A DNA stretch of 54,444 nt from Candidatus Zhuqueibacterota bacterium (GTDB lineage: Bacteria > Zhuqueibacterota > Zhuqueibacteria > Residuimicrobiales > Oceaniaggregativiventaceae): contig WJMF01000216.1 in NCBI GenBank assembly GCA_014728085.1, positions 1 through 54,444 on the forward strand. Direction: 5' to 3'. Of the stretch, positions 9,513-16,755 are shown piece after piece; position 1 is the stretch's first letter, and each line of letters opens with the position of its first letter. The notes below the pieces were generated by a model. That model did no database searches. It saw nothing but the letters and a program-made list of their open reading frames with translations, and was not told the DNA's origin. Made by a program: the position numbers and the translations under genes.

Positions 9513-10492
9513 TTTTTGTTTTCCTTTGCTGCAACGGCATCCCAGGCGAGTTTGGCTCCGCCGAGTATTGCAGAATCGTCTTTTAGTTGCGCAGCAACGA
9601 TTTTGACATTGCGAATTGCCACAGGGAAAACATTTTTTTCTGCGATGCTTCTGACGATTTTGATGTAGGGCTCTCCGATCGCTTCGATAACGCCACCTCC
9701 CAAGACAACGATTTTGGGATTAAAAATATTTAGCAAAGAAGCAACGCCATAGCCGATATACATGGCTGATTTTCTTATTGCCAGCGTTACAGCCGGGTCT
9801 TCGTCCCTGAAGGCTTTGGCGAGTCGTTTGCTTCGCAAACGCGAGGATTTATTGTCCATGCCCTTAAAAACAGAGGTCTGGACGCCCTTGATTTCTGCAA
9901 TTCGTATCTCCCTTTCGATCGCCAGCCGGCTGGCAAATGCTTCAAGACAACCATTGTTTCCACAGCCACACTTTGGCCCGTCGGGATTGAGGATCATGTG
10001 ACCGAGCTCACCGGCATTTTGATTATATCCGTGCAGCAGTTTGCCGTCGACGATCACACCACCACCGATGCCGGTTCCGATAAACAGACCAACAAGGTCT
10101 TTTGCGCCTTTTCCGGCACCATAAGCATATTCGCCCAGCAGTCCGGCATTACCATCATTTTCTATATAAACGGGTTTTTCCAGAAGACCTTCGAGTTCCT
10201 TTTGGATCGGGGCATCCACCCATTTAAGGTTGGGAGTCTCTATAATTTTTCCGTTTTTCAGATCCAGCGGACCGGGAGACCCCATACCCACGGCTGCGAT
10301 ATCATTTGCTTGCAGACCGGCATTCTCGATGGCTTTTTCAGCGCATTTTGCAATGCGTTTGACTGTCTTGTTGAATCCCTTTTCTGCTTTGGTTTTTTTC
10401 CTGGCTGTGGCCAGTATTTTACCTTCCCGGTCTACAACAGCGGCATAGATTTTGGTACCGCCCAAATCAATTCCGACAACATATTCTGACAT
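9509..10492 (-). CDS. ROK-family sugar kinase (glucokinase-like)
   Basis: 327 aa, the usual ROK length. The N-terminal phosphate-binding motif is GIDLGGTKIYAAVVD. The catalytic Asp lies in ENDGNAG (~114). GTGIGGGVI and the ROK zinc site follow (His in GELGHM plus CGCGNNGCLE, ~160-180), and LGGGV lies near the C-terminus. ROK kinases with this zinc motif phosphorylate glucose or related hexoses with ATP; the exact sugar cannot be told. It follows the lipoprotein gene by 14 nt and overlaps the histidine kinase start by 4 nt, so it is probably the third of four genes in one operon. Confidence 0.9.
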   Translation of the reverse strand: MSEYVVGIDLGGTKIYAAVVDREGKILATARKKTKAEKGFNKTVKRIAKCAEKAIENAGLQANDIAAVGMGSPGPLDLKNGKIIETPNLKWVDAPIQKELEGLLEKPVYIENDGNAGLLGEYAYGAGKGAKDLVGLFIGTGIGGGVIVDGKLLHGYNQNAGELGHMILNPDGPKCGCGNNGCLEAFASRLAIEREIRIAEIKGVQTSVFKGMDNKSSRLRSKRLAKAFRDEDPAVTLAIRKSAMYIGYGVASLLNIFNPKIVVLGGGVIEAIGEPYIKIVRSIAEKNVFPVAIRNVKIVAAQLKDDSAILGGAKLAWDAVAAKENKK

Positions 10493-10506
10493 GATAGTTT
10501 CCCGTA

Positions 10507-11178
10507 TTATTCAAATGTATATAATTTTACTTGATCAAAATCCACTGGATCATCAAAACTGCCGATGCCGATAAAACCTTTCTTAAAGGTTGTATCTTTC
10601 GCTGTCATTACCGGCGTTTCGAGGTCGTCGATGTAGGCTTTTATCCAGCCGTTGTCTGAATTTCGTACCACACTTAGTGTATGCCAATTGGTTACATCGA
10701 GTCGGTAAGTTGACTCGCCCGCGGGCTCGAGGTTGATTTTTTTACGGTCAGCGTTATCGACAAGACCGATAATGTTATGTACCTTGTCGCTGGTCGCGGA
10801 AAAATGGGCATAATAAAAATGCAGCGAATCCTGATAGCCGAAAAACAGGCAAATATCCCGCTTTGGATTGAGAGAATCCGCCCTGCTTTTTGTTTTAACC
10901 ACGAATTTAAAATTATCAACAGAATATAGCGTCCAGATGGCTGTATGTTGGGGCCGGCGGATAGAATATTCTGGTTCCGCTCTGGGTGTGAGACGGTAAA
11001 GCGTCTGTGCATCAATGTCGATCGACTCCCAGTTTTGCGGTACATTCGCATTCCAGTTTTCCAGTTCGGAAGGTTTGAGATCTGTTTCCGCGATCAGGTT
11101 TGTTTTTTCCGTCGAATCGGGTTGACAAAAACAGAACAATATCAACAAAACGAAAAAATTTTTGATTATAAATTGCAT
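10507..11178 (-). CDS. exported LamG/DUF1080-like lipoprotein or secreted protein
   Basis: 223 aa. The start at 11178 is preceded by GAGGATG. A hydrophobic N-terminus (IIKNFFVLLILFCFC) ends in Cys residues that could act as a lipobox, though the match is weak. The rest is beta-rich and resembles concanavalin-type (LamG/3-keto-disaccharide hydrolase-like) folds: NFKFVVKTKS, FFGYQDSLHFYYAHF, WHTLSVVRN, GWIKAYIDD, KKGFIGIGSFDD. Such domains bind or process glycans. It sits between a six-hairpin-like exported protein and a ROK kinase, which supports a role in saccharide use. No catalytic residues can be assigned. Confidence 0.7.
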   Translation of the reverse strand: MQFIIKNFFVLLILFCFCQPDSTEKTNLIAETDLKPSELENWNANVPQNWESIDIDAQTLYRLTPRAEPEYSIRRPQHTAIWTLYSVDNFKFVVKTKSRADSLNPKRDICLFFGYQDSLHFYYAHFSATSDKVHNIIGLVDNADRKKINLEPAGESTYRLDVTNWHTLSVVRNSDNGWIKAYIDDLETPVMTAKDTTFKKGFIGIGSFDDPVDFDQVKLYTFE

Positions 11179-11273
11179 TATTACATCCTCATTTTATTAA
11201 ACGGGTAATATTTTATTCAATGATTCCATTTTAATTGGATTTCATTCCACCTGTTTACCTCTTCGACTTTTCC

Positions 11274-12467
11274 TTAATTCTCAATCCGATAGGTAATACC
11301 TGTATTTAAAATTTCAGCCTGGGCCAAGCCGACAAATCCGGTTGCTACCGGCAACTCGAAAACGCCAAAGCGTTCTGCGTTTTTAGAACAGAGATAATAC
11401 CGGTAATTTCGCTGAATACTTTTCAGAACATATGGATTTTCATATACATTTTGATAATACCAGTTTAGCAGGTTGACGACCACCGGGCTTCTCTGTTGGT
11501 CTTCGCTGCGCAATTTTCCCCAGGTTCCGTTTTTGTTTTGCCGGATAATGAGCCACTGAACGCTTTTATTCAGGCTGGATTCAAGATAATCTTTCAAGTC
11601 CTGATCATCGATATGATAATAGGCAAAAAGAAGACCTTCTGTCACATAACTCATCGTATCCAGAGGCCAGTTGTCTCTTTCTTCGTTATGCAAAACATAG
11701 GGAAACTCTCCCGTCGTTTTGCGATTTTTCATCAGCCACATCACTGCGTTGGCCGCGATATTTTTATGATCCGGATTTCCTGTCAACGCGTATAACGCGG
11801 AAAAGAAAGCGGCTCCGCTATTGCTGGTCGCTATGGTATAGGGCGCCGTTGAGACTTGATTCCTGTAATATCCGCATCCCAATGCTCCCCTGTCCGGACC
11901 GTGTTTAATGATCCATCCGTCAGAACCACCTCTGTTTTTATTCTGTGGATCCTTCTCGGTTCCATGTTGCATAAAGGCTGCATATAATTCAAGCGCCCGC
12001 ATATAGTCTTGCCGGCGGTTTTCATCTGCATAGCGAACCGCTCCGGCGAGAGCTGTGGCAGCGGTGCCGGCATCGCCGAGATAAATATTTTCATGTTTTG
12101 TACCATCGAGCCAGAAAGCAGTCTCCGTTCCATTGGCAGCTGTGGTGTACTTTTGTCTGGATACCAGGACATCAAACCAGCCTAATGCCTGTTCCAGATA
12201 GTGCTGATTCCCGTTTATTTCATATCCGGCGATTAAAATGCGAGCCAGATTACTGTTTACAAAAATGGATCGACTTCTTCCATCATCGACCTGAAGCACA
12301 CCGCTTCCGACCTGACGGTCAATCGCCCAATCGCAAATTTTTTCCAGGAATCTGCGGATTTCTTGCTCGGTTTCCGGCGACATCATTAGGTCGTTTTCAT
12401 TCTGTGTCGGAATCAAGCTATCTGACACAAATAATAAAAGTATGATCGCAAGTAACGTTTTCTTCAT
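11274..12467 (-). CDS. exported six-hairpin (alpha/alpha toroid)-like protein, possible glycan-active enzyme
   Basis: 397 aa with signal peptide MKKTLLAIILLLFVSDS. The body shows repeated helical hairpins with aromatic and polar turns (ICDWAIDRQVGSG, NSNLARILIAGYE, LGWFDVLVSRQ, GDAGTAATALAGA, NSGAAFFSALYALTG, MWLMKNRKT, WLIIRQNKNGTWG). That is the pattern of alpha/alpha-toroid glycosidases, epimerases and lyases. I cannot name the family or the active site. It is first in an operon with the LamG-like protein, ROK kinase and histidine kinase. The strong promoter at 12502-12530 (minus) drives it. A saccharide-processing role is inference from fold and neighbours. Confidence 0.7.
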   Translation of the reverse strand: MKKTLLAIILLLFVSDSLIPTQNENDLMMSPETEQEIRRFLEKICDWAIDRQVGSGVLQVDDGRSRSIFVNSNLARILIAGYEINGNQHYLEQALGWFDVLVSRQKYTTAANGTETAFWLDGTKHENIYLGDAGTAATALAGAVRYADENRRQDYMRALELYAAFMQHGTEKDPQNKNRGGSDGWIIKHGPDRGALGCGYYRNQVSTAPYTIATSNSGAAFFSALYALTGNPDHKNIAANAVMWLMKNRKTTGEFPYVLHNEERDNWPLDTMSYVTEGLLFAYYHIDDQDLKDYLESSLNKSVQWLIIRQNKNGTWGKLRSEDQQRSPVVVNLLNWYYQNVYENPYVLKSIQRNYRYYLCSKNAERFGVFELPVATGFVGLAQAEILNTGITYRIEN

Positions 12468-12501
12468 TATTTTCCAGCAGGGAGGTTGTCATTTTAAAAT
12501 G

Positions 12502-12530
12502 ATTTTAAACAATTAAACACACTTTGTCAA
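12502..12530 (-). promoter_or_regulatory. sigma70-like promoter of the saccharide operon
   Basis: On the minus strand: TTGACA (12525-12530), a 17-bp spacer and TAAAAT (12502-12507), 35 bp before ATG 12467. It diverges from the promoter at 12546-12574; only 15 bp separate the two -35 boxes, so one bound regulator could affect both. Confidence 0.65.
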
Positions 12531-12545
12531 GTAGATATTCATTTC

Positions 12546-12574
12546 TTGAATTTTATCGCATCGATTTATATATT
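12546..12574 (+). promoter_or_regulatory. sigma70-like promoter of the ECF sigma gene
   Basis: TTGAAT (12546-12551), a 17-bp spacer and TATATT (12569-12574). Transcription would start near 12581, after the upstream ATG at 12577. This supports the downstream start at 12601. Confidence 0.6.
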
Positions 12575-12600
12575 ATATGAATATCAAAACGAGGAGATCG

Positions 12601-13200
12601 ATGAACAGTCGATGGGAATCAGAAAAAGAGTTAATCCAGAGAGCTCAGAATGGCGACAAGAAAGCCATGGCCGGTATTGTTAAGAATAACGAGAGTATTG
12701 TGTATAATACCGCTCTCAAGCTATTGGGAAATGAGCAAGAGGCCGAATGTGTGCTGCAGGAGACCTTTTTAAAGGTTTTTAAAGCTCTGCCAGGATTTAA
12801 AGGCGAATCCTCTCTATCCACCTGGATATACCGGATTGCAACAAATTTTGCCCTGATGCGCTTGCGTTCCCGTAAGAAAGAATCCGTAACTTTTGATATA
12901 GCCGATGAGCAGATCAATCAAAATATGCTGGAATCATTCAATCAAACCGTTGGCGATAATCCTTTACACGCTGTTATAAACGATGAACTCAAGCAGGCAA
13001 TGGAAAAGGCCATTCGACAATTGTCGCCAAAATTTAAAACGGTATTTGTTCTCAAGGATATTGATGGTTATTCCCTCAAAGAGATTTCCGAGATGCTTGA
13101 AATGAGTTTGCCCGCAGTTAAATCGAATTTGCACCGGGCTCGTCTGGCACTGCGAAACCAGCTGGCACACTATGTCGGAAGCGAAAAAGTCAATACCTGA
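12601..13200 (+). CDS. ECF-type RNA polymerase sigma factor
   Basis: 199 aa from ATG 12601, chosen because GAGGAG lies 4 nt upstream and the predicted promoter would start the RNA after the alternative ATG at 12577. Sigma region 2 is at about 15-85 (MAGIVKNNESIVYNTALKLL, then STWIYRIATNFALMRLRSR) and sigma region 4 at about 130-190 (IRQLSPKFKTVFVLKDIDGY, then SLKEISEMLEMSLPAVKSNL). Both are canonical for ECF group factors. No zinc-finger anti-sigma gene is adjacent. A Cys-rich 80-aa protein and a redox gene cluster follow on the same strand, so control by thiol or oxidative stress is a reasonable inference. Confidence 0.92.
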   Translation: MNSRWESEKELIQRAQNGDKKAMAGIVKNNESIVYNTALKLLGNEQEAECVLQETFLKVFKALPGFKGESSLSTWIYRIATNFALMRLRSRKKESVTFDIADEQINQNMLESFNQTVGDNPLHAVINDELKQAMEKAIRQLSPKFKTVFVLKDIDGYSLKEISEMLEMSLPAVKSNLHRARLALRNQLAHYVGSEKVNT

Positions 13201-13390
13201 TCCCTGCATGATAAATTCTTTGAATTTACAGCTGAGATCATCTTTTTAGCCGTCAACAGGAGAGATGGTTATTACTGACAAGATAAAAGAATTGTTGAAA
13301 AAACATTCCATGCGATACAGTAGAAAATATTTGTAATTTTTTAGGAATCTTTTCCTTGTCCTGTTCATCTAAGCAATAAAGGGTAGGGCA

Positions 13391-13633
13391 ATGAAAGAAG
13401 AATATGAAATAATCCAAAAATATTGCGGTAACATTAAAAAACGAATACAGGTCTGCCGCAGTAAGGCGATTGCAGAATCGTTGGTTGAGCAACTTTGCAT
13501 CGAGGTCAATGATCACTGCCAGAGTCATGTTATACAGAATCTTCTTAAACACCATTGTCGTCGGATAATCGACTATACTTTTGATTCACAAGGAAAAAAT
13601 TTATTTTTGGAGGAAAATCATGAAAACACGTAA
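13391..13633 (+). CDS. small Cys/His-rich protein of unknown function
   Basis: 80 aa starting at ATG 13391 after a GGGTAGGG box. It holds five Cys (about 12, 22, 36, 43, 56) and a His/Cys cluster (NDHCQSHV, KHHC) in a helical, charged chain. This could bind metal or form disulfides. It is not a recognisable ZAS-type anti-sigma factor (no HxxxCxxC in the usual place). It overlaps the start of the TlpA gene by 14 nt, which suggests coupling. Position between an ECF sigma gene and thiol-redox genes makes a redox-sensing role possible, but that is inference. Confidence 0.55.
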   Translation: MKEEYEIIQKYCGNIKKRIQVCRSKAIAESLVEQLCIEVNDHCQSHVIQNLLKHHCRRIIDYTFDSQGKNLFLEENHENT

Positions 13634-14138
13634 TCTTTTATCCTTTATTTTGTTGTCTTTTTTCTTTATTGTTGCTTGCAGTGGCGAGCAAGAATCCGTC
13701 AATGATAATGCACAATCTGCTCCTTCCTTTTCTCTGCAAACCCTGGAAGGAAAGACGTTAACGCTGGAAGACTATAAAGGCAAGGTTCTTCTTTTAAATA
13801 TCTGGGATACCTGGTGTCCTCCGTGTATTATGGAAATTCCGCACTTTATAGAAATTTACGATGAATATGAGAAAGAGGGATTTGAAATACTCGGTGTCGC
13901 GGTGGCAAGGGATGGCAGAGACGCTGTCGAAAAATTTGTCAAAGACCACAAGATTAACTATCCCATTGCATATGCCACTCAGGAATTGTTTAACAGCTAT
14001 GGGCCCATATCCGGTATTCCCACCTCTTTTTTAATCGATAAAAAAGGCAGAATAGTGGAAAAATATATCGGTATGCCGGGACAGAGTCCCGATGCTGTCA
14101 AACAGGTATTGTTGGATGAGGTTAAACCCCTTTTATAG
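13620..14138 (+). CDS. TlpA/ResA-like thioredoxin-fold lipoprotein
   Basis: 172 aa. The start at 13620 is fixed by GGAGG 6 nt upstream and a lipoprotein signal (hydrophobic run ending FFFIVAC, Cys20). A thioredoxin-like domain follows: PSFSLQTLEGKTLTLEDYKGK, active-site WCPPC (Cys66/Cys69), and the cis-Pro loop GIPTSFLIDKKG. Proteins of this family reduce disulfides or haem-binding Cys pairs in the periplasm, anchored to a membrane by the lipid. The gene follows the Cys-rich protein and precedes DUF1858 by 9 nt, in an apparent redox operon. Confidence 0.92.
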   Translation: MKTRNLLSFILLSFFFIVACSGEQESVNDNAQSAPSFSLQTLEGKTLTLEDYKGKVLLLNIWDTWCPPCIMEIPHFIEIYDEYEKEGFEILGVAVARDGRDAVEKFVKDHKINYPIAYATQELFNSYGPISGIPTSFLIDKKGRIVEKYIGMPGQSPDAVKQVLLDEVKPLL

Positions 14139-14147
14139 AGGATAGGG

Positions 14148-14366
14148 ATGGTAAATAAGGATATCCTCATAGAAGATCTCGTAAACCAGCACCCCGAGTC
14201 TGTGACCTTTCTCATGGAAAAGGGGGTTCGCTGTCTTGCCTGTGGAGAACCGGTCTGGGGGACCCTAGAGTCTGCAGCTTTTGAAAAAGGTTATTCTGAA
14301 GATGATATAGAGCCATTGGTGAACGATCTGAATCAATATATCAGACAAAGGAGAACGCATAAATGA
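14148..14366 (+). CDS. DUF1858-domain protein
   Basis: 72 aa, the typical size of stand-alone DUF1858 proteins. It has the N-terminal MVNKDILIEDLVNQHPE helix pattern, then FLMEKGVRCLACGEPVWGTLE with CxxC (Cys29, Cys32). The domain is often linked to disulfide chemistry or hybrid-cluster/iron-sulfur proteins; its biochemical role is not settled. ATGA overlap (14363-14366) with the OsmC gene and a 9-nt gap from tlpA indicate one transcript. Confidence 0.85.
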   Translation: MVNKDILIEDLVNQHPESVTFLMEKGVRCLACGEPVWGTLESAAFEKGYSEDDIEPLVNDLNQYIRQRRTHK

Positions 14367-14779
14367 AAGTTGAAATCAGGCAAGTAAAGGGTATTACAAT
14401 GGTCGGGAAAGGCGATTCCGGCCATTGGGTTTCAATGGATGGTCCGGAAGCATTTGAGGGTTCAAATGCGGGGGTAAGGCCATTGGAGCTATTTTTAATG
14501 GGATTGGGAGGATGCACCTCAATGGATGTTATCTCTATTCTGCAAAAAAAACGGATTAAAGTTGATGATTATGAATGTATATTGGAGGCGGAAAGAGCTG
14601 AAGAACATCCCAAGGTCTTTACAAAGGTTAAAGTTAATTTTATTTTTTATGGTGAGGATATCGATAAAAAAGATGTCGAACGGGCGATAGAACTCTCTGA
14701 AAACAAATATTGCTCGGCCTCTGCCATGTTAAAAAAATCCGTTCCCATTATAGTCGACTATGAGATTCGCAAAAAATAA
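14363..14779 (+). CDS. OsmC-family peroxiredoxin-like protein
   Basis: 138 aa, full length for OsmC/Ohr-like proteins. The two catalytic Cys are in place: Cys51 in MGLGGCTSMDV and Cys117 in NKYCSASAML. The family reduces organic hydroperoxides or, in some subgroups, acts in sulfur handling. It is the last gene of the TlpA-DUF1858-OsmC cluster, with a 4-nt overlap. A cytoplasmic location is expected, since there is no signal peptide. Confidence 0.9.
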   Translation: MKVEIRQVKGITMVGKGDSGHWVSMDGPEAFEGSNAGVRPLELFLMGLGGCTSMDVISILQKKRIKVDDYECILEAERAEEHPKVFTKVKVNFIFYGEDIDKKDVERAIELSENKYCSASAMLKKSVPIIVDYEIRKK

Positions 14780-14780
14780 T

Positions 14781-14888
14781 ACCGCAAAGCAAACAGACCA
14801 CCAACCCTTTAGAGGGTAGATATTATTCAAATTCATATATCTATATGAACGGCGCAACCAAACATTCAGCGTATCTGTGCTTTGCGGT
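14781..14888. terminator. long-looped inverted repeat between convergent genes
   Basis: ACCGCAAAGCA (14781-14791) pairs perfectly with TGCTTTGCGGT (14878-14888), which is followed by TTTTTT. The 86-nt interval holds smaller dyads (CCCTTTAGAGGG, ATTCATATATCTATATGAA). It lies between the convergent OsmC and barrel genes and could end both transcripts. Confidence 0.45.
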
Positions 14889-14911
14889 TTTTTACACTTT
14901 GAACAATTTCT

Positions 14912-15370
14912 CTACAATCTAAATTCCAGCCCGCCTCCTAAAACAATGTCGTCATAATCCCCCATGATCACTTTTGCCTGAAAATAGGGAATGGCAGATC
15001 TCGTTATAAACCCATATCTGAAGAGAAAATTCAAGCCGGTATCAGAGTCCCCTTCCGCTTTTCCTTCCGGGTCAAAGCGTGAAATCGCCAGCCCGGCACC
15101 GAGCAAGGCAAAATTTCGCCTGTTCGCCATGATGGTAAATAAAAGATCTACATTAATTGTCATATAAGTTCCGCCCTCGATCAAAACATATTCTAGATTG
15201 GGATTCAGATCCAGAGAACGGCCAAGCCCGGTCCGAAAACCTCCACCGATGTACAACTCTTCCACATCGGTGTAATACCCTGCTCGTAAATCCACCAGGG
15301 TTGGTGTTTTTGCAAACGAGAGACAACTCGTTATAATGATCAAGATAAAAATAAATCCGGCTTGTTTCAT
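14912..15370 (-). CDS. small outer-membrane beta-barrel protein
   Basis: 152 aa. GAGGAGG precedes ATG 15370, and the signal peptide is KQAGFIFILIIITSCLSFA. The mature part alternates strands rich in Gly and aromatic residues (YIGGGFRTGLGRSLDLNPNL, NFALLGAGLAISRF, FLFRYGFI, LGGGLEFRL) and ends in an aromatic-containing strand (FRL). That is the pattern of an 8-strand barrel of the OmpA/OmpW size class. No specific function can be assigned. Confidence 0.7.
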   Translation of the reverse strand: MKQAGFIFILIIITSCLSFAKTPTLVDLRAGYYTDVEELYIGGGFRTGLGRSLDLNPNLEYVLIEGGTYMTINVDLLFTIMANRRNFALLGAGLAISRFDPEGKAEGDSDTGLNFLFRYGFITRSAIPYFQAKVIMGDYDDIVLGGGLEFRL

Positions 15371-15823
15371 CGACTATCCTCCTCGAGAGTTCTGACGGCG
15401 AACAAAATTATTCCGCATGGTTGTTGCAACACCTCTGGTTTGATGAACCTGTCACCATAGATGCTTCCATGTGTAATACAAATTTCATGCCATTTTTGTT
15501 TTTATCATAAGTATATAAATTTCAATGATTGGTATCTGCCCGGGGTCAAGGATATTGCTGTGGTATGGTCATATCCCCATTCTCTGAGTGGGGATATGAC
15601 CATACCTAAACCTGTATCTTAACGAGAAAAAAATTGCTCATTTCGCATTAAATGGTTATTTTTATGAAAACCGATCACTGTTACCGGTTGTCTTGAATTC
15701 GTTTTTTAGAGATCGGTTTGAGGAATGAATTCAGAAAAGCATCCTGGTTTCATACCCCCTGAATCCATACTCTCTCTACACCGGCCTGCAGTGGAAATCA
15801 TTTATCAACCAACAGGACAACAG
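15371..15823. other. intergenic region with a large hairpin
   Basis: About 450 bp between the divergent barrel and TPR genes. Apart from the hairpin at 15562-15606 I see no gene. The open frame extending upstream of the TPR start (15725-15823) has no ribosome binding site or signal peptide and is not counted as coding. Confidence 0.45.
15562..15606. repeat. perfect 18-bp inverted repeat (hairpin)
   Basis: GGTATGGTCATATCCCCA (15562-15579), a 9-nt loop and its exact reverse complement (15589-15606). There is no T-run on either side, so it is not an ordinary terminator. It stands alone, about 190 bp from one gene start and 220 bp from the other. Confidence 0.9.
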
Positions 15824-16753
15824 ATGAGATATTTTATTCTTTTTATTTTAACCCTTCTTCTGGCATGCTCTGCATTGAAAAAAGCGAATCAGTCCTATGA
15901 GCAGGGCGATTATCGTCTGACCATAAATGAATGTAAAGAGGTCTTGGCTCGGGATTCAACACGAGTTGATGCTTGTCTTTTATTGGCCAGAGCTTACATG
16001 GCAATCGACAAAGCGGATAGCGCAAAAATGGCTGCTGCCCGTGCCTGGGACCTCGAGCCTGATGATCAGGAAACTCGGAATTTGTACATTACTATTTTGC
16101 TAAATCTGGCACAGCACAAAACGAAAAATGAAAATTTTTACGAGGCAATAGCTCTCTATAAAAATGTGCTTACAGTTGAACCCAAACAACCCGAGGCGTT
16201 AAAAAAACTGGCAGATTTATATTACCGCAATGGCAGAATAGATGAGGCATTGTCCCTGTATCAGCACTCTTTATCCGTGACACAGGATTCTCTCTTGATA
16301 GCCGAAAAAATTGTTAAGATCAAGGAACGAATTATCAAATCAAAGTCTTATCTTGAAAAGGGAAAACAGGCTCTTGAAGAGAACCGGATCAAAAATGCGG
16401 TTCGTTTTCTTTTTACGGCCCTCGATTTAAAACCCGATTCAAAACCGATAAAGTATTATCATCACATGGCAAAGGGTCGTCAACTCTACAAACAAGGCGG
16501 CAAAAGTGAACTTTGGGATGCCATTGAGCACTTTGGACTCGCCGCCACTTTGCGTCCCGAGCTCGGTGAACCGCATTACCGTATGGGGCTCGCCTATCAC
16601 AAAAAGGACCGGGATGAATATGATAATGCAATCAGTGAATTTAAAAAAGCTTATAAAACGAATCCTGATGGTCCATATGCCGAAGAGTCGCTTGAACGCA
16701 GTCGCGAACTGATGAAAAAGAAAAAAATCATGCGTGAATTCTGGGGTAAATAA
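15824..16753 (+). CDS. TPR-repeat lipoprotein
   Basis: 309 aa from ATG 15824, chosen because a lipoprotein signal (MRYFILFILTLLLAC, Cys15) begins there and AGGA lies 6 nt upstream. The chain is built of tetratricopeptide repeats: KKANQSYEQGDYRLTINECK, ACLLLARAYMAIDKADSA, FYEAIALYKNVLTVEPKQPE, ALKKLADLYYRNGRIDEALS, then two more near the C-terminus (PHYRMGLAYHKK, NAISEFKKAYKTNPDGPY). It is probably a periplasmic scaffold at a membrane. The next gene starts 2 nt downstream, so the two are co-transcribed, which suggests a link to that surface enzyme. Confidence 0.88.
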   Translation: MRYFILFILTLLLACSALKKANQSYEQGDYRLTINECKEVLARDSTRVDACLLLARAYMAIDKADSAKMAAARAWDLEPDDQETRNLYITILLNLAQHKTKNENFYEAIALYKNVLTVEPKQPEALKKLADLYYRNGRIDEALSLYQHSLSVTQDSLLIAEKIVKIKERIIKSKSYLEKGKQALEENRIKNAVRFLFTALDLKPDSKPIKYYHHMAKGRQLYKQGGKSELWDAIEHFGLAATLRPELGEPHYRMGLAYHKKDRDEYDNAISEFKKAYKTNPDGPYAEESLERSRELMKKKKIMREFWGK

Positions 16754-16755
16754 TA

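Noticed and set aside
13265-13336. 23-codon open frame (MVITDKIKELLKKH...) between the sigma gene and the Cys-rich gene
   Set aside because: AGGAG is only 2 nt from the ATG and no family is recognisable; too short to support.
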